This document shows positions 46,787 through 58,790 of a DNA stretch of 64,000 nt, piece after piece. Positions within the stretch are counted from its first letter, which is position 1, and every line of letters begins with the position of its first letter. Source of the DNA: Durio zibethinus (lineage: Eukaryota; Streptophyta; Magnoliopsida; Malvales; Malvaceae); the NCBI RefSeq assembly GCF_002303985.1, contig NW_019168481.1, forward strand, positions 1,240,001 through 1,304,000, read 5' to 3'. The position numbers and the translations under genes were made by a program. Below the pieces are notes generated by a model. That model saw only the letters and a program-made list of their open reading frames with translations. It did no database searches and was not told the origin of the DNA.

Positions 46787-49700
46787 TCAGAGTGTAGAAT
46801 TTACCGAAATCTCCTGTGGGAGAAGATAGCTTGATGGGTCTTGCTGCAATGGGATAACAAGCCTTTGCAAGGGCTTTAAAGCTACCGTGAGCTTTGCGAA
46901 TGATGGCCGCAAACTTGGATCACTGGAAACAATGGAGTAATAAGTTCGACTGGATTTAATATTGCAAAAATGAATATATGCTTCAAGTTTTTGTTTACTT
47001 ACGTCTGCCAGCATTCCCAAATTATCCTTGCAACCATAGGATCAAGTTCCTTGGGAATGTCAAGCCGACGATTCTGGAAACCAACAGCACCCACAACCTG
47101 CATTGGATTCATGCCGCTCCATGGCAGTCTCAGAGTAGCAAGCTCCCAAAGAATGACTCCAAAGCTATAAACATCGCATCTATACATCCAACAAAATATG
47201 TGAGTTAGTTTTAAGCTTGGTTATTTTACCAATTCAGCATCTTTAAAATCCATGAGTTTCTGCCAGAAAATATCAGCCACTCTTAACTCCAATCATCAAT
47301 AACACTGAGTCATAGTTAGAAAACCCCAACAAACATTTCTGTACAATAGTAAAACAAGTAATTTATATATAGACGATAGAACACGACACTGACAGTTTTT
47401 CATGGTGACTTCCGAACTGCTAGAAAGACAGGTAATTTTAACATTTTCTTATCTTCACCATGCTTTCATAAACAAAACAGAACATTAAGCAACCAGAGTG
47501 AAATATTAATAGATAGAGCAATCTGCTAACCGAGGAGAAAGAACAGGATTAAATGATATTGATCAAAGAGAAATAACTCACTTCTCATTTGAAGGCTCAT
47601 TGCGAAGTACTTCTGGTGCCATCCACTCAGGCTAAAACATAAAAGGCAACTCAATCAGAGACATGTAGAAAGAATATAAATATAACAGAAGCTATATATT
47701 CTATCTATATCTTCAGAATTTATAACATATTGCACAGTAGGCCAAGATACTGACTGTTCCTCCAGTTGATTTGGATGATAGAAAGGTATTATGCTTCAAG
47801 CGTGACAACCCAAAATCAGAGACCTGCATAGTTCAGTTTTGCAATCAATCAGAGTGCACTGCATGAATTTCACAGCAGTCATACTTCATCTCTTATTCTT
47901 TTCCTTAAAATGAAAATGTTTAGTTTTCAATTTCCAAGCAATTACATCACGCATAGTTACACATTTAATGCATTAATAACCTCAGCTAGCTGGGAAAACA
48001 ACAAAAAGGTAGTTCCAAAGGATCCGTGCCCTTGTTCCTTTTTTAATTCTTTAAGGTTTTATTCTTGTGGAGTTTAAAGCCAGTGAAATTATTTAATTCT
48101 ATATGGGATAAGATTATGAGCATAAGTGTAAGAATGTCAGATCAGATATGTCAATCAGTGTAACCATTCTCCAACAAGGTTAGACAATTCATATTAAACT
48201 ATCTCACAACTTATAAGTCGCCTAAGTGATGCATAAATCAAAAAGGATATAGGCATGGACACATATGGTAGGTTGCAAACCTTTAGTTCTAGAAAGTTTA
48301 GAGAAGCAGGCACAAAAAGACTACAATAATACAGACTTGTAATAACTTACCACTTACGCACCATGTATTTGATGTTTTTTATATATTAAAAACTTTCTAT
48401 TAGTTTTCCATTCTGAAACTAATAATATACAAAACAGTGATTCACAAGATAGAAAAGTAAAAACAAGTGGACAATAAAAATAAGCTGCCAAAATTAAAGT
48501 TTGCAGCAATAAGAAACAAATTAACAAATCCACAAACTGAGATAACTGCTATTCATACATAGGCATTAGACTACCAGAAAGAGAGAATAGGAAGTAGTCA
48601 TTATAGCTCACTAATCAAGCCACCTCCACTAGATCAGTAAGATCAAATGTCACCAGATTTTGCAATGATTACAGCAAGATTGAGAATGTTTGGGGAGTAA
48701 CACTTAAAAGAGTAAAAGTAAGAAACATTTGGAAGCATAAAAAACTAAAACATAGAAACAACATTTACCTTCACAGTCCAGTTTTTATCAACTAAAAGAT
48801 TAGGAGACTTCAAATCACGATGAACAATGGTAGGTGCGCTGGTGTGTAGGCAATTCATGCCCTTCGCCTGCAAAATGGAAACAGATTTGAAATTTTATGT
48901 GGTCATCACATCCCAAACAATAGAATTGCAGAAGCAATCAATTTCATACCACATCAAGAGCCATCTTAATTCTAAGCTTCTCATCAATTTGAGAATGAGG
49001 ACGATGAAGAATCTTATACAAGCTTCCTCTGGAAAACCAAATAACATTTGCACAATTTAGAACATCAAATATTATCTCCATGTGTGACACATGAATACAT
49101 GAATGCTGGTAGTCATAGACTGCCAACCTCATATTGCATCTGGATTACTTTGCATAAAGCTCAACTCAATAAGAAGATAAGATGACAATATGCAGGCAGA
49201 GACTATTACCTCGGAAGAAACTCGGTAATGATAGAGAGGTTAGGAGGGCGAGTCACAGCACCCATAAAAAGAACAACATTTGGATGACGCAGTGTTTGCA
49301 TTATTCGCACCTTAAATTATAGAGAAAAACAAAAATCAGGAGTGATTTGGACTTATTTAACTGCCATGATCTTAGGCAAGGATGTTTGTCTGAAGTTTGT
49401 ATATGGCCAGTTATAACAATAAAAGAATGAATAAACTAAAATATCTGAAAACACATTTTATTATCATTTTGATATACAAATAAAAGCTTAAAAGTTGCTT
49501 ACCTCTCTTTTGAACTCAGCCAAAGCAGCACCTAAAAAATCCTGGTCTAGGAACTTCTTCACAGCAACCTCCTGTAATTCAATAACCATTACCACCCACA
49601 AAATTATAAACTGCTTATTCTTTTAATTTAGAAAACAATTCTTAATAGTTTGTGCAAAATATCATTTCAAAAAAGTACATCTATAATTCAGTTCAAAACA

Positions 49701-52700
49701 CGGCCAATAGTCCTCACCATGATGCCTTTGCCAAATAATTATCTAGCTAGCTTGAAACCTAACTCCTTTAGTACTAAACAAAGACAGCACAGAGTGACAT
49801 ACAAGATAAAAACTGTGAAAACTGTAATAGACTGAAGTATAAAAAGAGTATAAACTAACCGTGCCATTCCAATCAGCATGGTAGACCTCTCCATAGGAAC
49901 CTACTCACAAGAAAACAAAATTCAATAAGAATTAGAAAACTTCCAAAAAACAAGATAAAAGTTCTTGCAAAGCAAGAATCAGAATACTTTACTGCATTTA
50001 AACTCTTAAGATTTTAATGAGGAATAACAGGAGCTCTTGAATATCAACAAAGGGGGAAATTCCAAAATAACAGACACAATATACAAGTATGGCTAACTGA
50101 GTCAACATTTAGTTTATAGACAGAAAAAGACCTTAAATTAACTACAAAAATTGCCACATGTAATGAACTTCAATGAGCCATATTCATTACCTAGTCCAAT
50201 TCTTTCACCAATGTCCAAGTCTTCCCAAGGAATTTCACATTCACCTACATCTACATCATCAAATAGTTGATCAACCCTGCCTGTGCCACAATCAACTGTT
50301 GAGCTAGGACTTTCTGGATCCTTTAATTTGAGCTTATTCCCCATATATCTATCATGAGCATACTTTCTACGATTGTGGAAACCAATCTCATTATCTTGCT
50401 CTTTAGCCAAATCCCCCGTGTTATTTTGTAAATCATGTCCATTCCTGAGATTTTCTTCCTTAAATTTAGTGCTTGCATCCTCATCCAGCTGTGAGCTATT
50501 GAACTGACTGGTAGTGGATGCGAAAGATGTGCTAGTACCAGACAAAGAATTCCTGATTTTATTATCTCTACTTAATATATCAAAGTCACCATGTGACTTA
50601 AAACCATGAGGATAGACCTTTTCAGGTTTGGTAGAGCTGGTGGAAGCTGATGATGACTGATTAAAATCATTAGGTTCACGATTGGTTTTTGGAAGGAGGC
50701 CCTCCATATAATTGTAATCCTTTTTCTGAGGAACCTCATTATAAGCAGGCCGATTCTTCCACATTAACGGTACCGGGGGTTGCCCCCCAACTACATTATT
50801 TCTCTGTCTCTGAAACTCATCAACTTTGGTCTCAGAAGGTTTGTTCTGCTGGGAAGTTTTGCCTGTACCTTGTATCTGGAATGGATTAATATCTGCAAAA
50901 AGATTTTTTGGGTCATCTTGACTGCTCTGACCATACGGCACTACATTGACGTTCATCCTCAGGCCATCACCAACTACATTGCCACCACGACTCCCCTTAT
51001 AGGCTGAAGCCCCAATGGCAGTAGAGGGAAGATGGTCCATCTGATTAGGGGTCACTCTGTTAGATAATCCAGAAGAACCAACATAGATATAACCACTCGG
51101 ACCTGATAATGAAGATGATTCTGCGCTTCCAGAACTTGACCTCCAATTGAAGGGCAGATTATTGATCACAGGATGCTGACTACTACCTTCTCCGTTAAGT
51201 GGCTTTGCTCTTGAGTAAACATCATCAGACGACTGAAGATTGCTAATTATTGGATTGTATGGCTTAAAAGTTGTATCTTTTGCGCTTAAAATGTCAGCAG
51301 GTATAAGTGTACCAGGAGCTGCCATTAAATCAACCAAAAACTCCCTGTACGTTAAAAAACACAAGATTAGACCTAAATAGATGTAAAGATTAAGTTAAGA
51401 AATAAACACAAACTATAACCTTTCATCTTCCAGCTTTATTATATTTACAGCATCATCCTCAACACCAGTGTAATGACTGCCTTTTACCAGTCTACAAGGT
51501 AACCTTATGCTATCTGACAACGCCTACATTAAGAGGACACAAAGAAAATAAATAAAAACCTTACAGATAGCCCTATTTACATTAAGAGGACACTAAAAGA
51601 ACCAAGTTAAATCATCCAGTAGGATAAAATCAGAAAAAAGCTTAGAGACAAGCAATTTCTGTTTCCAGAACTTAATATTTAAATATTAGAACCTGGGGCA
51701 TAGCGCATAGCCCCGTTGGTTTGCCCATCCCCTTTAGAGGGTGGTGGCAATCCTGCAGAGAAGGGCTTCTAATTCCAGCCCCTAAAAAAATTCAAAGGAT
51801 TATCCCTTAAAAATTGCTCAGAAAAACAACCATATGTCAGCAGAATAGCATATGACAGTTTTGAACTCAATTAAAAGATAGCAACTGTCTAAGTTAAAAA
51901 ACTAACCTTGAAGAGTAAAGCACGATGCCGAGAGAGGCCTATATTTATGGATCCAATAGGCAACACACTTGTATGAAGAGATGTTCTGAGCTCTGTGCTT
52001 TTTTCCATCCATTTGGCCAATATTATGTTAGCATCTTTCACAGATCCACCCATATGTCCTGTTACAAGTTCGGCAAGCCTTTGAACTAAAACACTAACAT
52101 TGGTAGCAGGGCAATCTAATGCAATACAGTGAGCAATTTGCAACAACTCTTCTAGGGCAGGGTCAATCGTTCGATTGACAATTACAACTTCAAAGCCAGA
52201 ATTCTCAAGATTTGTTTCAAGATCAGCAAGAGATGGCATTTTTCCTTGGATTCCTGAATCTGTGGAGAGCCCATATACATCATAAAAACCATCCACCACT
52301 CTCTCCTCATAATCAAGCACATTGTATTCCTGGTGAATCAAAACAACCCAAAAAGTCAATCCAAACCAAGCAAAATCAAACACTAACCATAAAAACTCAA
52401 GCTCATTCCCTTACAGTAATACACCATGGTTCAATTTCCAGCTTTTCATTCTTCGTTAGTAAATCAAGCAAGTTCAAATTTTGATCAAAAGCAGACATGA
52501 AAATTATAAAGTATAAACTATCACAATTCTAGTAAAAAAAAAAAATTGTTCAAGCTTTTCACACTAAAATTCACCTTATATAATCCAAAATTAAATTCAA
52601 ATCATAACTTGTCCTAATCAATCAATCCAAAAACCAATCACTGGCAGCAACTAAACACCCTAATTCAAGTTCACTCACTTTAATTAGATTCATCAAAATT

Positions 52701-53597
52701 CCAAGAAACTTTCAAAACCCAAGCAGTAGATGCTATTTGCAGCTTATCCACCACAATTTTGCAAGAAGCAAAAGTCCAAAATAATCCAATATATCATTTT
52801 TACCTCATTGAACAGTAACTTGCCCTAATCATTACAATCCAAACACTAACCAAAAAAAAGAAAAGAAAAAAACCCAAATTGATAAAAAAGAGGAGATAAA
52901 AAAGAGATAAAATAACAACAATTCATGATTAACACTCATTATTAAAGTAAAAGCATAATAAATTCAAACTTCTCCACTAAAATTCAGTACAATAACTTGC
53001 CCTAATCAAACAGTCCGAATATTAATCACTAGAACCAACTAAAACACTCATAATTCAAGCTCACTCAATCCGATTCAATTCACCAACAGTCCAATTCAAA
53101 CTACAAAAATTATAACAACCAAAACAAAAAAAAAAAAAGAAAACACTTACCCAATACTGCCTGGCCAAAACCTCGGCTGCCACGTCACCCTTATCCCTCC
53201 CTAACCCTAAATCTTTCCGGATATGACTCCCTAAGCTCAAAAGTGTCGCCGCTTGGATCCGATCCTTCTGCGGATCCTCCGAATTAGAAGCACTGATCGC
53301 TAGGGCTAACTGTACCTGAAAGTCTTCCTCCGATAACATATAATCCGACGCTCGATTATTAGCGGCCGCTGTCGATGATGGCGTACTCAACTCCATACTC
53401 GACGATACCGGCACGGTCGTCGTGGTCACCGGTGATGATGACGTCGTGGTTGTAGAAGGACTCGGCGGAGAGTTCTCGGACATTGTGGTTTGCTGATCGG
53501 TGGCGCATGACGGCGACGTGTCGTTCGTCGATTCGTGATTGCCCCCGATGTGTAGCTTCTTAAAAATTTGCTTCATTTTTTTCCTTTTTGTTCCCAT
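46787..53597 (-). CDS. EDR1: Raf-like MAPKKK, EDR1 family
   Basis: Thirteen coding exons, leftward: 53597-53151, 52329-51907, 51523-51420, 51344-50191, 49900-49860, 49571-49503, 49310-49210, 49028-48950, 48867-48769, 47823-47755, 47631-47582, 47179-47003, 46922-46787. All phases agree: 982 residues, or 975 from the second ATG (MKQIFKKLHIGG, 53576), which matches the usual EDR1 start. A Ser/Thr-rich leader precedes the conserved EDR1/CTR1 regulatory domain (EEDFQVQLALAISAS, YEERVVDGFYDVYGLS, VQRLAELVTGHMGG, RLVKGSHYTG). A long Ser/Asn-rich linker follows. The kinase domain has GLGSYGEV, VAVKKF, HRDLKSPNLL, SDFGLSRL and WMAPEVL, so all catalytic residues are present. Arabidopsis EDR1 restrains salicylate-dependent defence, cell death and senescence. 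Arabidopsis EDR1 has 933 residues, so the length fits. Confidence 0.93.
51694..51790 (+). mobile_element. tRNA-derived SINE-like fragment in an EDR1 intron
   Basis: The segment stands out as GC-rich in an AT-rich intron. It has an A-box-like TAGCCCCGTTGG (51708-51719) and, about 55 bp later, a B-box-like GCTTCTAATTCC (51765-51776), the layout of a Pol III promoter from a tRNA-related SINE head. It ends in a short A-run. It is too short for a whole SINE and does not fold as a tRNA by eye. Confidence 0.5.
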
Positions 53598-54414
53598 CTT
53601 GTTCGCTTTTTCTCAGTTTCCCTCGCTTTCTCGCAGTTTCTCTCACTTTCTTTTCTTTTCCTTTCTTGGTTTTCTTTTGGAAAGGTCAAGGGAAAATGTT
53701 AGAAAGGTTCAAAGTACAAGTCTTGGCGGGGAATTAATACGGCTTCAATTTGAGAAATATCCACGAAACTGCCATTCATAATCTTTACACGCGCTTTCGG
53801 TTGACGACGATGTGCATGTGAAACTGAAACAACCAATGGGAATAGGGCATGCTGGGCTGCTGACCTTAGGCTTTGCTCACGTGGAGGTTAGGGTCCACAC
53901 CACTTGTGGACCGCCTAGATTTTCTAAGGCCGTGTTTGGGTCCCGCTCTCTTTTAGACAATAGTGTGGGGTTTCAAAGACCAGTTTAAGTAATACAGTAA
54001 GTTAAATCGATGGAGTCATCAATGTCCCAAATTTATACTAAATTTCACTTAATGACCTTTAATCAAATGCAGCAAACATGTAAAGACATAAATGGGGTTA
54101 TGTAGGTTGAAACTAAGTTTCTAAGATTGGAATGAATAAAATCCAATCTAAAATCATATCTATTTAAACTCGAGATTTATTTCAATTAATACATATAATC
54201 ATCTGTAAAAGATACATTCAGTATAAGATTCAAACCCAATCGATGACCTTTCTTTGGACCAAGAAAAATTCATATCCGAGAATAAGAAATCAGTAACTTC
54301 TTTGGATGTAACATTACAAAGAAAAACAAACAATAATAATTAGCACGTCAGAAATGTGTTGAGAAACTTATATACCACTAAGGAATGGGAAACAAGGGTA
54401 ATAGAAAATACAGC
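53598..54414. other. EDR1 upstream region and TSR2 3' flank
   Basis: A CT-rich leader (on the plus strand: ctcgctttctcgcagtttctctcac) lies just upstream of the EDR1 ATG and is probably its 5' UTR. No TATA box is clear. The rest to 54414 has no gene. Confidence 0.5.
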
Positions 54415-56778
54415 CTAATTCCTTCTACCCTTGTTTCTTCTGGATGAGACTACTACCCAACCATCTTCTGCTTCGGCTGCCTGGTTTGGCTTTGGCTCAT
54501 CCGTTGGCATACTGACTGGATTCAAACTTGATTGAGGGTTTGGTACATCCACCATCATGTTTGTTGCATTGTCAGCATCCATGCTTTCATCATCATCCTC
54601 ATCTTCCTCAGTAAACTAGGATAAAATATCGATCAATAAGAAAAAGAAAAAATATTAACACAAAGGATACCATTTTAACCCCTAACTCTTCATCTACTAC
54701 AATAACTAAGTAAAATTTAATTAGTTAGCAAGGTATCCACCATGCAAATGGAGTCACTATTTTATGAGATGTCATTCTATTGAAAACAAAGAACAGTCCA
54801 GCAGTATAAAGCCTAAACCATTCCATTTCGGATTATACAATCCATTGTAAGAAAGAAAAGCTAAGGTTTCTATTCACATCTGCAACAAGTTTAACTATTA
54901 AGGAGTACTCTGCCTTCTTTTTGTGTGTGTTAAACCATTAACGGTCAGGGACTGGCAGATGCAGAGTTGAAAGAAACCCAAAAAAATATTTTCTATGAAG
55001 TAAAATCCTAGTATAGGACAAAGCAATAAAATAACCAGAGCTCACAAATAAAATTGATAGTGAAAGATTGCAATCTCCTTACATAAAGGCTCACACGATA
55101 ATTGGTATCTCACACCCTATAAGAGTTCCTACACAGCCTGAGGATTTTTTTCATATGAATAGTAAAATGCGACTTTCCTAACATGCCAACATAGCTATAC
55201 TGAGCATGGCAAAACAAAAACCCAAGAAAACAGGGATAAACAGAAGCAAAGTTCAACAGAGACAGTAGTATATAGTATATTATCTTCGACAAGAAACGTA
55301 TTAATAGGCAAAAAGGGTTTAAACTAGAAATTACCGGTCTGACATGAGCAACTGTCGGAGGATTAGTTGTCCTCAGTTTCTCAATTGACTGATAATTACC
55401 TTCCAAACATTCTTCGTGCATAATCATTAACTTCTCTGCCACCTGTAACAAGTCGAAGAAATTGAATCTCTCTCAAGAAGCAATAAACGGTATAAATTCA
55501 AACCTTTTAAAAGAATTCCAATACTAATTACCATGTTACATGAACTCGGGATCTAGTGTTGGACAAAGGTATATGTCATGTTTTTTGGCAATTTTCTACA
55601 TTAATTAAAGGCATAAGGGTTAAAAGAGCTCTCAAATAAAAATTTAATAATCAATTAAGCCCTGGATATTTTGTTGCAATCAATTAAGCCCTACACCTTC
55701 TATTTCGAATCAATTAAACCCTTGAACATCTATTTCACCCAAATGAACCCTTATACATCTATTTTCACTCAATTAAGCCCTCGATTGGATGGAAACAATT
55801 AACCATTTTTCCTCTAACAAAGGCTCAATTGATGAAAAAAGATGTTTGACGGTCTAATTGATTGCAAAAAGAAAAATGAGGGTTTGAATGATTATTGAAT
55901 TTTAGTTCACAGGCTTTTTTGACCTTTTTGCCTTAATTAAAAGTGCCAAAGAAGCGTTGGACACGGTTATGTAGGGTAAATAACAATTAAAAATTGCATG
56001 ATGTGTATAAAAGCAAGTACAGATAGCTATGAAAATGCCACAAAGAATGGTTCAAAATGATGTTAAACTTAATTTGAACACAGAATTTGATCCTAAAATG
56101 TCAGTCCGCCTCTTCATATGTTAAAAATCCCCCTTATCGTAATTCAGCTCGTAAAATTACATACAAAAAACATAAAAAGGAGCATTTTCATACATTACAT
56201 TGAATCAAAAATAAATAGAAATTCACAGTGAGCTAGAGTTACAACAACATGTGAAGAACAAAATTACAACGAATCAATTCGATTAAAATAATGATTAAGG
56301 CATAATTCTGATCATTTTTACGAGATTTATCACAATTAACCAGCCTAAAAAGATTGAAAAGACGTTAATATCATCAATTGAAGCCAAGAACAAAATCGAA
56401 GATTGAAAATACCTCCTCAATGCTACCATCTTCAACCAATGTATTAAGACTGAGCAAACCTTCCTCTAAAATATTCTCCAAATCATCTATATAAAGCGGC
56501 TCAGCTGAAATTTAAAAGAAAAAAAAAACAAATTTAATTACTGAAATTGCGAAAACAGAAAAAAAATGACTGATTTTTAGATATAAAAAGAGGTTACCTT
56601 TGGATTCAGTGAAGAAGGAGAAGACGTCGGAGCAGAGCGTGTTGGCTTTGACGCGGGATTCACGGCCGCCCCACTGGTTTTCGACTGCGGCGGTGAGAGC
56701 CGACCATCGAGAGAGAATTAGGCCTATTCCTTCTTGGAATATGGGAGTTGATTCCGCTGTTAGTTTTTTCGCTTCCAT
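54415..56778 (-). CDS. TSR2: Pre-rRNA-processing protein TSR2 (WGG-motif protein)
   Basis: Four coding exons, leftward: 56778-56598, 56504-56413, 55442-55335, 54615-54415, with consistent phases (1/2, 0, 0), giving 193 residues. The N-terminal half holds the family-defining block with the WGG motif (ENQWGGRES) and a helix-rich segment (LLSLNTLVEDGS, VAEKLMIMHEECLEGNY). The C-terminal part is acidic (EEDEDDDESMD), with DGWVVV and a basic tail (RRNKGRRN). In yeast and humans TSR2 escorts the ribosomal protein eS26 and is needed for 20S pre-rRNA processing; the same role is inferred here. Size matches the family. Confidence 0.92.
55601..55940. mobile_element. MITE in TSR2 intron 2
   Basis: About 340 bp with terminal inverted repeats of roughly 45 bp: the left end TTAATTAAAGGCATAAGGG and the reversed right end TTAATTAAGGCAAAAAGG continue matching through 'tcaaa.aa..c'. 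The interior repeats AATTAAGCCCT or AATTAAACCCT at least four times (55650-55790), and the complementary AATTGATT motif appears on the right side. No coding. TAATTAA at both ends may be part of the target repeat. Confidence 0.65.
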
Positions 56779-56847
56779 TGATTTGTTATCTTTTTTTCTC
56801 CGTCTCCGTTTGCCTTTGTGGCTTTGTATCTCTAATCTGTCGGCCTG

Positions 56848-56876
56848 AAAGCTAAAACCCTACGGTTTTATATGAA
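56848..56876 (-). promoter_or_regulatory. TSR2 core promoter: telo-box and TATA box
   Basis: AAACCCTA (56855-56862, plus strand) is a telo-box. On the minus strand, CATATAAAAC (56874-56865) is a TATA-like box about 90 bp upstream of the ATG. The pairing resembles the NOP58 promoter. Confidence 0.55.
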
Positions 56877-56879
56877 CGA

Positions 56880-57794
56880 GGAAGTGTGTTTGGGTTTGAG
56901 AATAAAATGATTCGGCTCATGAATAAAGGTTGAAGAAAATGGGCTCGGGTTTTAAAAAAAACCAAGTTATATCGTATATTATATTAATGATTCGGGTTGA
57001 GTTATATTTCAATTGGTCAAGCCCGCTTGCTTATATTTTTTTTATATAGGATATGTAAAATATATAAATTATTATGTTATAATTTTTATTGATATATTAA
57101 ACATGAATTATATTTTTTATTTTTGATAATTATATATATTTTTAATTGTAAATCGTATCGTCTTTATATTTTATTATTTTCATATGTTTAAAATTTTTTA
57201 AGTATCTTTACTTTTAAAATTGTGTTAATCTTTTATTTAAAAAAATTTTGATAGCAAAAAACATTTATATGTATATTTGATAAATAATTATAATACCTTC
57301 CTTCATTATCTCTCATATAAAAAAACTTACTACAAAAAACTAATAACAACTCTCATTTATTCATATTTTTCATATCTCACTCCATATTCTCTTTTTTTTT
57401 TTCTACATTTTTGTCCAATATTAAAGCATAGTCTTGCAATAAACATTGAATTTTTTTTTAATATTTTTGTTTTCTTGTTCTTGGCATGTTGCCTTATGTG
57501 AATTAAAAAATAAAATGAAAATAAATGTTGTTTTGGAAGAAGACATATATATTCCATTAGACATGTTTGGTTTACTGGAAAGAAAATTTGCTAGAAAATC
57601 CTTAAACCAATTTCAGGTAGAAGGATTTTTCTATTTATTAAGCTCTCTTGCAGCCATGGAAGTTTGAGATTTTTGCAGTCTGATACACTAGCTAGATTGA
57701 AAAACAAATGAAGCCAGGCTTGGTTCATGGTGGAATGCAAAATACAATGATTTGCTGAGTCAGGAAAGAGCACTTTTCTGAACTCGATAGTGCA
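56880..57794. other. AT-rich spacer, duplicated at 62.3-63.0 kb
   Basis: No gene. From about 57010 the sequence is a near copy of 62280-63000, part of the tandem duplication that also contains the cysteine synthase last exons. It includes one block of the AT dispersed repeat (57020-57200). Confidence 0.6.
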
Positions 57795-58790
57795 TCAATC
57801 GAAGGTCATGCTTTCTGCTTCATGCCTTAAGGAGTCGAACAATGGAGAAGACAGGTAACGCTCACCGGCGCTGGGGAAAATAGCCTGCGTAAGGGGAAAA
57901 AAAGCTCAAGAATTAGGAAAATTAACAAACAGGAGATTTCAGCTGTGCGAGACTTTTTACTTGTTCTACCAGTGATGCAAAACCAGTTAAGCAAAGCAAA
58001 AATTCAGGCTAAGGCTGGAAATGGAAAACATAAGGACATGACTTTATCCTTTTGACATAGCTCATCATTTTAAATGGTACACAATTACACCATACAAAAA
58101 TGACCAAAAAAAAAAACATGAAAATGATACCATTTAAAATTTTAGTAAAAATCATATATAAATAACAAAAAAATGTGTTTAGTATTAGGTATGTTGATAC
58201 GAATTGTAACAAAATAATTTTTGCGTTTGACATGAAATAGACAAACATCGATACAGAAATTGATGGATCTACCTTTTGGGGTCTCAAGTCTGAACCTAAC
58301 TAGGGCCTGCCCTCTCATGCATCATGAATAAGCTATCAGGTTTTAAGTCAAGTTCTATGCTTGAGATGTGGTGAAGTCTCTCCTTAATCTCCTTAATCAT
58401 GTAACCATTTTTCACCCTGCAATTCAAATACCAGAAGATTTTGCACTGATCACCCTTTTGCAGATCAATTGCAACCTTTAATTTGAATGATTGGTATAAG
58501 CCAAACTATGAAGAACTTTTCAAGTGACAATGGGATGCCAATAGGGTTCTGTATTAGCTTGTGCCAGAAACAAGTCTCTAGAAAAGCTGGATTGTTGTGA
58601 AGAACTTTTTTCTGTAATGGGAATCTCAAAGAACCTCCTTTACTTGAATGGACAGATTCAATAATCTAAGATTCAACCAACAACTAGCATAGATTTTGAC
58701 AACATAAATGCGACAAGACAAATCAAGAACTGCAGAAACTGTCATTTGAGCCACCTTGTAAAATAATTTTTCAGAGTTAATCAACTTTTA
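57010..58790. repeat. Tandem duplication unit, left copy
   Basis: This segment matches 62285-64000 along its whole length, including the last cysteine-synthase exon, part of the last intron and the AT repeats. The offset is close to 5.2 kb and identity by eye is about 90-95%. Confidence 0.85.

Noticed and set aside
58009..58287. 92-codon minus-strand frame and its copy at 63279-63494
   Set aside because: Both fall in the last intron of the cysteine synthase copies and in the AT dispersed repeat; the two frames do not conserve protein sequence.
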